Assembly: GCA_035048495.1 (NCBI GenBank)
Contig: CM068553.1
Coordinates: 7,433,259-7,497,258, forward strand
Reading direction: 5' to 3'
Source: Euptelea pleiosperma
Taxonomy: Eukaryota > Streptophyta > Magnoliopsida > Ranunculales > Eupteleaceae
Length of the DNA stretch: 64,000 bases
The translations under genes and the position numbers were made by a program. This document shows positions 8,812-20,525 of the stretch, in pieces (position 1 is the stretch's first letter; each line of letters opens with the position of its first letter). The notes under the pieces are model-generated. The model made no database searches. It was not told the origin of the DNA and worked only from the letters and a program-made list of their open reading frames with translations.

Positions 8812-10695
8812 CTTTTTGAGTTCACTTCTTGATCCTCTTTTGGATTGTCATCCATTACTTTCCACTGCAATTGTAGCAAAGCCCTCTCTGTCTTTCTTCT
8901 TAAGATTATTACCACCAAAGTTAAAATAATGTACAAATAATCTAAAGTAATATGGTACCTTATTAGATTATATACCTTGGACTTCTGAAGCTCCAGTTCC
9001 TCTTGTAGTTTTCTACTCTCATATTCATGTTGATGCCTCAAAGCTCTTATCTGAACTTCATGTTCTTTCCTCGACAACATGGTTTCCTAAATTTGGATGA
9101 ATTTATAAATGGTCAGCAATTGAAACAATGTAAAGCTCCTAACAATAAAAGCCAGCACTTTAATGTACCTCTCTTAATTCATCTTCACCTTGAAGCTGAA
9201 CATGTTTTAGTTCTTCACTTTGGTCAGCACTAAGACTTGATTCATTTTTATTGTGCTCTTGCTAGATACGATTAATCTGCAAAACAGGAAGGAAGAAGGT
9301 TATTCCAGCAACTAAATTAGGATTTTCGACAGAGAAGGCATATTTAATATATAATTTACAAATGAACATCAATATGACAAAAGAAAGAGAAAATCATTCT
9401 AAAACATGCCTAAGATTGTTGTTTTGCATTACGTTATAGCCTTACGATGTATGCTACAAATAAAATATGGTAGCTAGAGTAAACTTTGCGTGTTCCTAAC
9501 TTCCATTTGCTGCAACTAATAGCAAGATAACTGCATATAATTTCCAGTGCAAGAAATTTTAGACTTGTGAATTCACAAAAATTGGAGATGTATCCAAAAG
9601 AAAGAATGGCAGGTTATATAAAATATATAACGAAGACATTGTACACAGACACATATACATACATAAACAGACAAACAATGAGATACTTAAAGTATGAACA
9701 GATATTTAACCCAGCTGTGAGAATATATAAATCTAAAGATGTTCAGAAGTGGTGTATGATGAATCCAACATCTGTTGACTCTTGGATACATATTGGATTA
9801 TAAGCCTCTAATGGAAGTCTCATATAAACTATTTATAGGAAATATGATTCTCATGCCGTCATACCAAAGAAGTCTGCTCCTGCTGAACACGCAGCAAGTT
9901 TCTTTGTTTTCTGCAAGTTTTTTGTCACAATGTTTTCCAATTCTCTAACAAGTTTGTATTCCTGAAGGTTCAAAAATAATGAGGGAGATTATTATTAGCC
10001 AAATTTTGCATACAGCTTGTGGATAATAAATTCATGATGATCATACTTTTTTCTTTTTCAAGATTATCCATCTCCAGCTTCTCCAATTCAAAATTTCTCT
10101 GGATATCGTTAATTTCCTAATCAAATTCCCCTTAGTTCCAAACTGAAGGAATTGGCCTAAATACATGGGGTTTCATGTAATGTGAATTAAAGAAAATACT
10201 ACCTGATCATTCTTCTGAGATACTTCCTTTAAATGCTTAGTTAATTCTAGTTGTTTACTTTCCAGCATCAGATCATATTGCTTTTTTGCTTCTGCAAGTA
10301 TACCTTCGGCTGCAGCTAACGATGTCTGAATCTGCAATAACATATCAATGTTTTTTAATATATTCAGGAAGCCCTAACAACTCCATAAAATCAATTATTC
10401 TAAAGTTCTTAAACCTCTGTAATCAATTATTCTAAATGTTTTTAAAACCTCTGTTAGTTGATCTTCTAACTGTTTCTATCTGTTCTTAAATTGTAGATGA
10501 AGCTGTTCCTTCTCCTAAACTGTCACGAAGCTGGCTGACTTGTTTCTCCAGAGAATCTGCATGCCGCTCATGCCTCACAATCTCTTGTTGAAGAGTATCT
10601 ATTTCTTCTGCTTTCACCTGTAGCTTCACCTGCAACTTGTCCTGAATATCTTGATTCTCAGATTCTAATGTTAAAATATTCAGCAATAAATCTCG
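8812..10695 (-). pseudogene. ZYP1: ZYP1-like (synaptonemal complex transverse filament) captured fragment, 7 exons
   Basis: Minus-strand exons 10695-10449, 10331-10203, 10116-10047, 9961-9865, 9276-9169, 9086-8976 and 8898-8812 read in order as the distal coiled coil of ZYP1/ZEP1. Recognisable pieces are [47 protein letters not shown] and [18 protein letters not shown]1 forms the transverse filaments that zip homologous chromosomes in meiosis. Damage: about 2 bp lost after DSLGE in the first exon; TAG for an expected Gln in that exon and in 9276-9169; a frameshift in 9961-9865; and about 2 bp lost before RALLQLQW. The N-terminal half and the C-terminal tail are absent. Retained introns point to DNA-level capture rather than retroposition. 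It lies wholly inside the CACTA element. Confidence 0.85.
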
Positions 10696-11029
10696 CTGCA
10701 GAGTTAAACCACACAAGTTCAGAATTACTATAAAGCATTCTACAATTATTTATTGATGATTAGACAAAAGCTCGACAAACCATTTTATTCTCAGATAAGC
10801 TTGAAAGTTGAAACTATATATATATATATATAACCCAAAAGTAGGATATGCGTATTTGCAAGAGTAACAAAACGATTTAGATAAAGAGATGTAAATATAT
10901 ACAACATTTCTTCCTCTTACAGTTGTCAGCACTCAGTACTTGGCATCATGCAAGTGAATCAAATTAAACCTTTAGATGGATTGAGGTGATACTCCAGACT
11001 ACAAAATAAGGTCCATTTCATGCTTGATG

Positions 11030-11360
11030 AAAACTCACCACCTGCAAATCCCAGGTGCTTCTGTCAACAGAAAGCAATGGTTTCCTCATACTTCGAAGCA
11101 TAGGCAAAGCCCCACAACTGCATAAAACAGGGAACTTTTGTTACCCAAAATTAAATATCCATTTCATTGCCACAATTCTGAACCACAGAAGGTCGATTAA
11201 AGAAACCATAGAACACGAAATAGGAAGACCTTGAGCAAGAAACTTGAGGGTTCCAAAACCCAATACATACCTCAACCTCCTCCAACTTAAAGTCTTGGGA
11301 GTGTGCAAGGCATGGGTTCCCAAACGTTTCCGAAACTGAACTTGACCCAGTCAATCTTTA
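11030..11360 (-). other. Possible further captured exons, unidentified
   Basis: On the minus strand two open stretches end at GT donors (about 11360-11271 ending GAG|GTATGT, and about 11116-11040 ending CAG|GTGGTG). They look exon-like but match no protein I recognise. They could be more transduplicated host DNA upstream of the ZYP1 piece, or chance. 10700-11030 and 11360-12120 show nothing further. Confidence 0.25.
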
Positions 11361-12121
11361 TAATGGGGATTGAAAAACAAAATTCAAGATAAGAACCAGG
11401 ATGTTATTTATCAAGTAGGTCTTTGATGATATACTGTTTACTTATCCCATTGAAAATAAAAGGTGAAAGTGAGTAAGAAGGGAGATGAATCTCACAAATG
11501 TCCATCCAAATAAAGTGCAAAATGACAACCACCACCCAATGCTAAAAAGTTGGTAGAGCACAGTAAAATAGTGATTTGCACCTGCATATTGCAGGCAGTT
11601 ATACGCACCCTTTGTCTTATCAGATTCTGCTAGAGTTACTCACTTTATAAATAAAGCATGAAAATCTTTTGCTGATCTTTCTGTTGTTTTGACAAGTTCA
11701 TCACTTCTATAAGATTGATATTTGATCATTATCAAAATCTTTCAGAAGGTACAATATTCAAGCATTGCTAGGGGTACAAACATATGTAACAGACATGTGA
11801 AAGCATACCATAGAAAATGTAATAGGAATTTAACATTTGGTGCATAAGTCTAAAAAGTTGAACTGTCCCAGCTAGATTGAGGTGTGAGCGCAGCAAGCAT
11901 GTGCTCAGATGGCAATTCATTCAGAATTGAAGCTAGCTGCTTAAGATTATGTGAACTCCAACAGTCTTCAAGATCCAGCCTAGGTACGGGGTGATTCTAC
12001 AAGGGCCTTCCTGCTACACCATCTTTGCTTGAGTCCTTAGTTTTTCTTGATTTTTCATTTATTAATTTCAGCAAGTATTTGAATCCTTGTAAGTTAAGCA
12101 TTGTATTGCATCCAATGCTAC

Positions 12122-12345
12122 CATCTTTTTTTTTTTTTTTTGATAATTGTAGGCTTTATTAAGGGCGAAACTCCAAAAGAAAATACGAAGGCAGTCAAAG
12201 AGGTCGAGATGACCTAATAAGAGCTAAACCTAGACAAAAGCAACACGGAAAAAGATGAATACGGAACTAATCCCCCTCACACGAACATAGGAGGTTCCAA
12301 CGAAAAACAAAATCCTCAAAGAAGATACCGCAACATTCGGTGAAC
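12122..12345 (-). mobile_element. LINE 3' end, 5'-truncated
   Basis: The T-run at 12126-12141 is an inverted A-tail. The minus-strand frame upstream ends IFFEDFVFRWNLLCS, matching EDFVFRWE at the end of the LINE fragments at 56845 and 52700. It inserted within the CACTA element. 12346-14630 has no recognisable gene; short open frames there lack domains. Confidence 0.72.
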
Positions 12346-14633
12346 AAGGTTGTGTGTGTACTTGGATATGTTATGACTTCCATTGTTAAACAAGGCTGGA
12401 AACAAAGCCAACAAGGTTCAATACATATGTGGAATGTGCAAGCATGTGTCCTACACCTGCAAGGTTCTATAATTTTCATTCCATGCCTCTTTCAACTCCA
12501 TTGCACCACTTTGACAAAGATAGCCCCAGCAAGCATTTCTATGGATTTTCTTAAGCAAGACCACCTATTGGGTGGGAATCAAATCTGAAGACTGCACTAG
12601 TGGGATTTTCTTAAGCGTGCAAATAAGAACCTTTTTCTGTAGATTGTGACCCATATCTGTAATGACCATCCAAGCACAGGAAATTGTATGAACTGTCTGA
12701 AACACATGATCTAAATTGTGTCTAATCAATCCATCCAATAGTTCAGATGATCAAGGTGCATGTGTTGAAGGAAAGCGAAGTTGACACAAGTATCTTGTTT
12801 GTATAGCTAAGTTGTCCAACAACCCCTATTGTATGGTCCCAACATGTACTAGATATAAAACAATATTGTAGCATAGATGGTGTTCTTTATCATACATGTG
12901 GCATATGGTTAGGATGCTGCTCCACATTAATTCTTGATTTTGTCAAGAAAAATGTTCAATGGTCTCTTGTTCAAGATCGTTAGTTTTTTTCTCGAATAAA
13001 GATTTTATATAGCAATGCCATTACTTTAGGTTTAGGATCATTTTCAGTGCATTCAACCTGAGCATGAGATACCACGTTAGATTTAGAAGCATTTCCAGTG
13101 AAAGCTCCCAATAGCAAACAAGTCTAGGCACTCTCAATATAGAAATCTCAAGCAACAAAAACTAAACCAAGTTTGGAAGGGTTTTGAGTCTTTTGACACC
13201 CTCGGGATACAGAGTACCCAAGAGAGACAAACACTACATTAGACCTTTTTTTCAGAGAAGTGACACTACATTAGACCTAGGGCACACCCAATACACGGAG
13301 CTCTAGCAACACAAACTACAATGAGACTAGGGAAATCTCAAGATACAGAGATAACAAGGGTGAATGAGTATTAGATTAGAGCCAGTCATTCTTCTAACAC
13401 TGTTGAGCGGCTTTTCAATATCAAGTTTGTAACACAAAGCAATGCACCATCCCATTAAGCCGTGTACTCAATAGAGTCAATACATAGCAGTATAGGTCCT
13501 ACTTATCTAAAAGAGTATTCTACCAGATTCTGTGAATAAAGTTGAATCTCATGCCCAAGAATTAGGACTTGAAGATTGCAACATTGAGGAAGGCTCAATC
13601 CGTGATAACACATAAGAATGGAGACCAGCGATATATGAATCTGTCACAACTATAGAATTAATCCGTTGCTTCGCCCTAATTAGCCTAAAAATAATCGCCA
13701 AATAATTAAAATCCATTCCACTATTCTGCTCTTCTTCCTTTTCCTCTTTCCTTTTACTACATGCGCAATCTTTGGTTTGAAGCAGAAAGCAACCCATATG
13801 ATCGTAACTAGTTCTGCACCCTCAAGATATTATAACATAGTCAAATTTTAGTCTGTACCAATGTATAAGGTGCAAAATAAATCCATGCATAATCGATGAA
13901 ATTATCTGAAGGGTGGGTTATAGTTGAGAAGACCTTGAATGGGGGTGAGGCATAATAGGATGTTTAAGCATCCTTAGCTTGTCATGGAGCAGCTTGGTTT
14001 AATAAGGATAAGGAATCACCGATTAAAAATTTGAAATTTGTTAGGAATGTATTAAAAAATTTAAGAGTAACCTATTATGGTTTGTACTCAATAAATACTG
14101 TTAGCAATATAAAAGTCTGATTATGCCTGAAGTACTATTACATGGGGCTTTAATCTTTTGCTTCAAGGATTTAATATAGACCCTACCAGAGGTTGATATG
14201 ATATTTTAGTCATACTCTAGACAGGTTGATTGCATTAATGACTCAAGACCCTTAGAAGAATTTAAAAACTTAAATAATATTCAAGATGCATCTAGCATAG
14301 TCATAGAGTGTAAATTTTTTTGTAAAGCTCTAAAACCTTCTAAAGATATTGAACAAACTAATTTGTGAGTGAAAAATGACAAAAATTGAGAAACAGAATG
14401 ACTTTTCAATAAAATTAGTTACGTTAGGTGAATTCAAAAGCAAAATATTCCAACACAAAAGCACAAAACAAAGTCTTTAAATTCTATAAGACTTAAAGAT
14501 GCCTGCTTTTGTTTTGAATCAAAGTCACCACAACTCAATCTAGAATATCTTAATTCACCGCATTGGATTCGTGTTGAGTTTGGGGCGAACCCTAACCCTA
14601 AAACAAAAATAAGAAAAAACTATATTACCCTAC

Positions 14634-15567
14634 TGTGGAGGAAAAAGCCAAACACCCCCTAGGGATTAGTGTAGATTGATCTCCTCGCACTCCTGATGAT
14701 TAGTTGGTCTCAGACTGACCCAACCCAATGTTGTCAAGAAGTACGATAGTGTAGCATCCTAATCCAAGAAGTCCACTTGATCCGAGACGTCCAAATCTTG
14801 CTAGTGGAATCCGAGAAGAGAGTCGGGGAGGGGATCCCACTAGGAGAGCCTCTGACGATCAAGTTAGCAATAAATTCTCCAAGTAATTTGACAGAGTTTT
14901 GGCTCAGAAATTCAATACCTCTTAAATGTTCCCATCTACCTCTATTTATAGGCATTTACCTGCTGATGCGTCGGTTGCCCCTGTTACACTCTTCCTCCAA
15001 CGTATACGCTTCCTCAGACATTGGTTGTCCCCTATGACAAAACTGTCCAGCCCATCACGTTTGTCAACAACAAATGTTCGTGGCCGTACTAACTACTCTG
15101 CCCTGACATGCCTGTTGCCTAATGCTATGTCCACTGACATGGTTAACTACCTGCCCTCATGCGATCCCATCACTATTCCACCTACCTCCGAATGACTTGT
15201 ACTCTGACAGGGATAACAACCTACCCTGTCAGTCTACTAACTCTGTACTGGTTCTATTCCATCCTCTGCATGCCTTGCCAAGGTATGGGGTTCTCCTCTA
15301 TCGGCGTAGGGTGCCAATACTTCCTCACCGTGTTCTCAGAACCTCGACACCAATCGTGCTTCTATGATCTCTGCACCTCGGCACCAAGCCATACTTCTAT
15401 GTTATAAGGAGACTCAGAATGGTCTTGGTCTCGGCCATCTAGAATAATCTCGACCTCGGTCATCCAGAATGACCTCAGCTTCGGACATCCATAATGGTCT
15501 CGGCCACGTGTCACCATCCTGACCATCCGTATGGAAGTCATAAATTCGGTACCCACACATATTTTAA
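14634..15567 (-). repeat. Probable LTR (solo or partial), inside the CACTA element
   Basis: Bounded by TGTGGAGG at low coordinates and CCCACACA at high coordinates. Read on the minus strand it starts TGTGTGGGTACCG and contains a TATA box, TATAAATAGAGG, complementary to 14938-14949. No coding sequence. No 5-bp target duplication was found, so the exact ends are uncertain. Length and layout suit a Gypsy-type LTR. Confidence 0.5.
15418..15520. repeat. 25-bp tandem repeat in the LTR-like region
   Basis: About 3.5 units of 25 bp, e.g. AATGGTCTTGGTCTCGGCC then AATAATCTCGACCTCGGTC then AATGACCTCAGCTTCGGAC. On the minus strand these lie near the start of the putative LTR, where enhancer-like repeats are common. 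Confidence 0.7.
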
Positions 15568-15774
15568 TACTTATGCTTAGGGCGAAAGGATAGCGTGGAC
15601 AATGACCAGAGAAATCGGCGACAAACGGAGAGCCACAAACAACGATTGGCAGCAAATGGCGGAGACGAATGAGGGATAGAGTAGAGAAGAGGGAAAATGA
15701 GAGAGAGAGTGAAAAAGAAAGGGGGAAAACAACTCGCATGGGGTGAAAAAAATTAAAAGCGGACTTACTGAAAT

Positions 15775-15930
15775 ATTACGGTGTACCAAGTCCGCGCACG
15801 CTAAAAGCCCAAAAAAAAACGGTGGACATGGTTCGACTTGGTCCGACGTACAATTAAACGGTGGACACGGTCCGCCATATCTAGCACCTTTTAGAACCAA
15901 CGGACTTGGTCCGCCTTTTTCGCGCCTTTT
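15775..15930. repeat. CACTA right subterminal repeats
   Basis: ACGGTGTACCAAGTCCGCGC, AACGGTGGACATGG, TTGGTCCGACGTAC, ACGGTCCGCCAT and CTTGGTCCGCCTTTTT match the motif type at the left end of the same element. The open frames here on both strands are repeat shadows. Confidence 0.75.
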
Positions 15931-15999
15931 GAGTGCCATTTTTTTGGCTTTTTGGTGTAGTGAATTATATGGATTGTAGCCCACTTAGAAGAAATGGAG

Positions 16000-17400
16000 C
16001 AACTTCTTAAGGGAATTGCTATGATGAAAGAGCTGACACTTCGCACAAAAGACTATATTATATTTCGTTTGGAGATTGGATGTCAACGAAAAATTCTACA
16101 GCTTATATGAATATCATTGGTGCTAAAGCTTGTCAGGTATTTTCTTTCCAGGTCAATTTTTTTAAGCCTAACATGCTTGGCAAGTTGTGTATTTTTTGAT
16201 AAGTAAACTTGGTCATAACAAGTTGTATATTGAAGATAATAAGTGGCTGTAATTACATTTTGGCATTATATTTTGTTAAGCAGCGAACTCAATGGGCACT
16301 CCAAATTTACTGTTAATGTACTCATACAATTCATTGATGTCCAAATATCGTCCAAAAGCTTCCTCATGAAAAGAAAATGACACATTAAAGATGGAATGAA
16401 TAGGCTAAATCCCATGAAACAAATGCAATAGCTTGTTTAAGATAGGGACAAATGTCTTGATCTCAAGAAATATGAAGGGGAAGAAAGAACACCTATTATT
16501 ATGGTTTCTTTTTTTTTTTCGTAATCAATTATTATTATGGATTCTGAATATGTAAATTAACACCAAAGTCGTGCGAAGAAAGTTCAAGATATCTGAACTT
16601 GTAACCAATGCATAATTAGACAAAAAAATAGGTGATAGAGAGAGAGAGAGACCCCGCCAATGAACTCAACACGTGGTTCTTCTATGAGTAATTCCTCTTA
16701 CTCCTCAGCTGCATCAATGACAGAGCATTAAATAAATAAATAAATCTTTAATCCTTCTCTTCAATAAAATTCAAGTTGTTTCTATGTCTCCGTCCAACTA
16801 AGTTCTATTTTCGATATACGGGACCTTATCATGTACCCTCTATAAGCAAGCTCTGTTATTATGTTATTTTCATGATGACTACTTTCTGTTTCTTGGATTT
16901 AAATGATTCAACAATTTGCTTTTTTGTCTCAGTGACACTTATTTCATTTGATATATGACGATTTACTCTCCTATCCACGATAGCAAGGCATTTGAAATTT
17001 TTTGACCCATTTCTTCAATAAAATTCAATTTGTGTATCTTTTTCCAACTCTTCATTCAATTCAGTTCATTTCGATATATGGGGATAGTCATTTGTCGTCT
17101 ATTGTTTGATTGCGTTTTTTTTTACATTTTGTGACCATTGGTTTACTCAATGATATTATTAAAATTTGACTAAGTTTGTAGAAAAATGATTTGATTTTTC
17201 TACTATCCTTCAACTCAGTTTTCACTCTTGGAAAAAGAAAATCACAACTCATAGTAATTAAGTCAAATTTTGGGTAAAAAAAAAGAGATGAAGAGAAAAG
17301 CATGAAATTGGATATGCATCAAAGGCAAATCATTAAGGTCTGAACAGAAAAGATATTTCCAGCTAAACAAAGCAACATCCAAAGATTGAAAGAAAATGTA
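16000..17400. other. AT-rich sequence without a recognised gene
   Basis: Contains an imperfect direct repeat: TTCAATAAAATTCAA...TTCGATATACGGG near 16760-16825 and TTCAATAAAATTCAA...TTCGATATATGGG near 17012-17085. A short GA tract lies at 16638-16651. No domain-bearing frame. Confidence 0.6.
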
Positions 17401-17401
17401 C

Positions 17402-17509
17402 CATTCTTTAATGCAGCTCATGCAAAAGGATTCTTTCCGGCAACTCCAACACCGAATGATGCCCACACAATTACTTCTAAGACACCGATGGCAAATCCTC
17501 TTCCCACCT
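17402..17509 (-). pseudogene. JMJ25/IBM1-type histone demethylase zinc-finger exon (isolated)
   Basis: The minus-strand exon-like stretch reads CHRC-x10-CWSC-x5-CMSC followed by IKEWY and ends at a GT donor splitting the Trp codon. The spacing C-x2-C-x10-C-x2-C-x5-C-x2-C-x4-WY is that of the RING-like finger of plant JMJ24/JMJ25 JmjC H3K9 demethylases. The next expected exons (WYP...ACPxC and the JmjC domain) were not found at lower coordinates, where the CACTA element lies 1.4 kb away. It is therefore a fragment or a gene remnant. Similarity is judged by motif only. Confidence 0.5.
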
Positions 17510-18269
17510 CTGCCACAGTTCATCCATTAGGAACAATTTGAAGAAAGAAACAATCTAGTAACGCCAAGAAACCAACATAAAAGCATACAATTAACAAAGA
17601 ACCAAATGGGAACGGCTCAATGTTCTTCGACAAAATGCATTGTCGCATAAAAGAACCCGAATCAAGCCCTAGTTTTCTTTCAAAGAACAAACCATCATTG
17701 CTGAAACTGTGCACTTAGCTGGAGAGAAGTTCTTGATCAATATATGAATATCTATAGGAAATATTGTTTAATAGCACAATTGCAATTTACCAGCAACCCA
17801 ACTCCCTCATTAGCAACTCAGCACAATCTCCTCACATTATATAATATCTCATTCAGCGCAGCAACAAGTACTACACGAATATCCTCACTCAAAGATATGA
17901 AAGTTTGAATAATATTTAAGTACCGAGTATCAAGAGGGTGGTTTGTGTAATACACAATTGTTGAAATTTTATGATCTAGAACTCAATAGAGTTCTGGATC
18001 AGTTAAACATATCGTTGTTTCTTGTCAAAATCAATTCACTCAAATAGAAAGAGATTTCATTTTCTATGTAATACAACTAATTCATAAAACATATTTTTGA
18101 CTCCTAGCCATAGGAAAAACTATTCAAAACTTAGTTTAAAGTCAAGAATTGGTGAGATATGACGCACCTTGGCAATGACACGAAAAGTACCCCATAACCT
18201 TGAGTTGGCATTTAATGTGCTCCTCCTTCCTTCCATAAGCTTTAGCGAGAGCCTTCATAAAAGCAAAAC

Positions 18270-18400
18270 TCCAACGTCCATATGAGGTAGTTGGCACACT
18301 CTTAGAAACCACTGACCATATGGATGTTTGGCCCATCCCTAGGTATACGGACCAAAAATCACCCTGATTTGTGATTTATGGTCAATTTGACAAATATATA
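18270..18400. repeat. F1 left half-element
   Basis: GGCACACTCTTAGAAACC, GACCATATGGATGTTTGGCCC and ACCAAAAATCACCCTGATT. Only the left arm is present. F2-like scraps (TGGCTCGTTATAATG) follow at 18420-18530. 17530-18269 and 18531-19480 show nothing recognisable. Confidence 0.65.
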
Positions 18401-19482
18401 AAAAAAAAACATAAATATTGGTTAAATAACGGGTAACGATTGTTAGATTTTCAAAATAATGGCTCGTTATAATGTTAAATGCATTATAATGTGTTTCATG
18501 TTACATACCAAATAACATAACGGTAATGGAGACTGAGTGTTTTCTCATTATGGGAATATGGGCTTCAAGAACAGGGACATGACATGAGTGAAAAACATCT
18601 GTACTAGACGAAACTTGGAGATCATGCCAACTGGATTTCCCTCTTTCTTTTTCATGTTTTGTTTTTCAAAAGAGGGATAGATTCCTAGGTAGCCTATAAC
18701 TCTCATTAATAGTTGGATGCTTTGAGTGTCCAACCACTGGTGACCTTATAACACAACCCAATGTATTTTACTTCATAAATACACTGGCTCCATCAAAACT
18801 TGTATCCAAAGGTCTTGGGAATTTCTGACATGAAGAATTAAATCAAATTCTTGAAGCAAACCATCCAATCTTCGCCTCTTTGAGTGCTTTGTCACCTCCA
18901 TGGGCATCTTTAGCATAATACACATAGGAATCAAATGTGCTATGTCATCATCGTCCAATCAAATAGGCTAGATTGAATGCATATAGTGCCAACCCAAAAT
19001 AATCACAAAGACAAACATATTTAAGAGAGAATATGAAGAACCTGAAGTATTTCAATAGCCACGTGGCGAAGATATGTAGAGATATATGATACTGAGATGT
19101 CTATGTATGGTTGTTACAATGAAAATTCCATTTTAAAATTTGTAACACCAAATGGCATCGCCCTATTATTTCCCGCAGATTACAAATTATACTGTCATAT
19201 GAGTTCTAAAGCATCATTTCCTAACATTACTATGAAATTAAATACAATATAGCTGTTTTTAGCATAAGTTCAAGAGAATGGAGTAAAATTTAAAAATCAC
19301 TACGAATCATCAATGCTAAAGGAAGAAATATAGACTATAAACAACATGACGAAAGAATAAAAGAAAAACTCGTAGAACTGGATCACCTTCATCAGCATCA
19401 TAAAACTCGCTCTGATTAGCGACGGGAGTGTTCTTCCCAGTGGCATGTGACACTCGTTGAATCACAAGGATCAAAGGAATCA

Positions 19483-19790
19483 TCAGGACTCTCCCCTCTC
19501 CACCACACCTCCCTCAACCAACCCATGCCCTTTAACTTCAACAATTTCACCATCTAACAAACTCACTTTTGATTGAACAATTTGGTTAGCAGGAGGCAAC
19601 GCAGCCATCGAATTCACCAGACTGCTGTCCCCATCTCCATTCACTCCATCCGAAACCCTATCTTCTTCCGGTTGCTGTCGGATTTCAAACCCGTCAATCC
19701 GATTGACAGTCTGGCATTCGATTGTCGCGTCGTTCCCGGTTGACCACGTAAGGAGAGGGTGATACCGAACACGTAGAACAGTCAGGGATC
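19483..19790 (-). other. Acidic open reading frame, possibly N-terminal exon of the JMJ-like remnant
   Basis: A minus-strand frame open over about 90 codons ends TGA at 19483-19485. It includes IDGFEIRQQPEEDRVSDGV and KVSLLDGEIVEVKGHG. Composition is acidic and low in hydrophobics, with codon use unlike the surrounding AT-rich repeats. It lies 2 kb upstream, on the same strand, of the zinc-finger exon at 17402-17509 and may be part of the same gene. I cannot name it. Confidence 0.35.
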
Positions 19791-19829
19791 GACGGTGGCT
19801 CTGGAGTCATGTACAGACTGCAGGGGATA

Positions 19830-19938
19830 ACGTCCGTTATTTTCCGTTTTTGCCCCTAAGCATTACAATTCGTTATAAGAGAAAAACGGTAACGCCCCTA
19901 TCCGTTATACCGTTATAACGACCCTTTTTAAACCTTGG
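19830..19938. repeat. F2 partial copy
   Basis: CGTTATTTTCCGTTTTTGCC...CGTTATACCGTTATAACG and ends TTTTTAAACCTTGG, the F2 terminus. The left arm is missing. 19939-20299 has no recognisable feature. Confidence 0.7.
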
Positions 19939-20299
19939 TTGGGACTTGGGAATGGGAGAGACGTAGTGGAGGAGGGAGAGACCGTGGGATAGTAGCATTA
20001 TCTTTTGGGATTGACGAGGGATTTAAAGAGTGAGTGAGTCCTAAGAATCAAGTGTATTTTTGGAAAATAGTGTAAGAAAGATGGAAGAAGCACCACCTCC
20101 GCAGGGTCGAGCTTGAGTCTGTGCGCTAGTGCTGAGCTGGCATCACTTTTGCAAAGGCAAAATCACCGTTAGATTCTCGGGATCCACGGCGAGAAAAAAT
20201 GTGAACTTTTTTTGTTAACTCCTGTTGGTCATCAAAACGATCCTTCCTAAAAATGAACATTTTAAAAAACACAATATGATTGCTCAAGATGTTATGGAC

Positions 20300-20525
20300 T
20301 CTCCTGTGGTTATGGTGTTCAAGGTGATTAGCCATTTCTAAGCGTTGGATTTGAGTCATTTTGATGGGTTGATTTTAACCGTGGAGTTTTTGCATTATTG
20401 ACTATTATCATGGGTACAAAGATCCAAAGGTTTGAATCACTAATCAGACTTGGTCCATTTAGGGATCGGCCAAGCATCATGAATGGCCAGCTCCTATAAT
20501 AGTATTCCGAGTGGCTTATTTTGTG
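20300..20525. repeat. F1 right part, diverged
   Basis: GATTAGCCATTTCTAAGCG, TTGATTTTAACCGTGGAG, ATCACTAATCAGAC and CGAGTGGCTTATTTTGTGG. A further very diverged F1-like stretch may lie at about 20690-20900 (CAGCCAGATTAATTGTTG, CCCATGAAAAC). Confidence 0.6.

Larger units (their letters stand above)
7840..15962. mobile_element. Non-autonomous CACTA element carrying host gene fragments (Pack-CACTA-like)
   Basis: The left end is CACTATGACAAAAAGCAAAA. The right end, read inverted, is CACTACACCAAAAAGCCAAA, with only a few mismatches over about 17 bp. Both sides are flanked by AAT (7837-7839 and 15963-15965), the 3-bp duplication expected of CACTA elements. Both subterminal regions (about 7870-8150 and 15775-15930) hold GGTCCGTCGT/GGTCCGCC-type motifs in both orientations. 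The 8.1-kb interior has no recognisable transposase. It does contain seven ZYP1-like exons, a LINE tail and an LTR-like stretch. Movement would depend on a transposase supplied by another copy. Confidence 0.85.

Noticed and set aside
15362..15984. Overlapping 125-135-residue open frames on the minus strand and a 78-residue plus frame
   Set aside because: They cross the LTR-like region and the CACTA subterminal repeats, have low-complexity Ser/Leu/Phe composition and no domain. They are repeat shadows.
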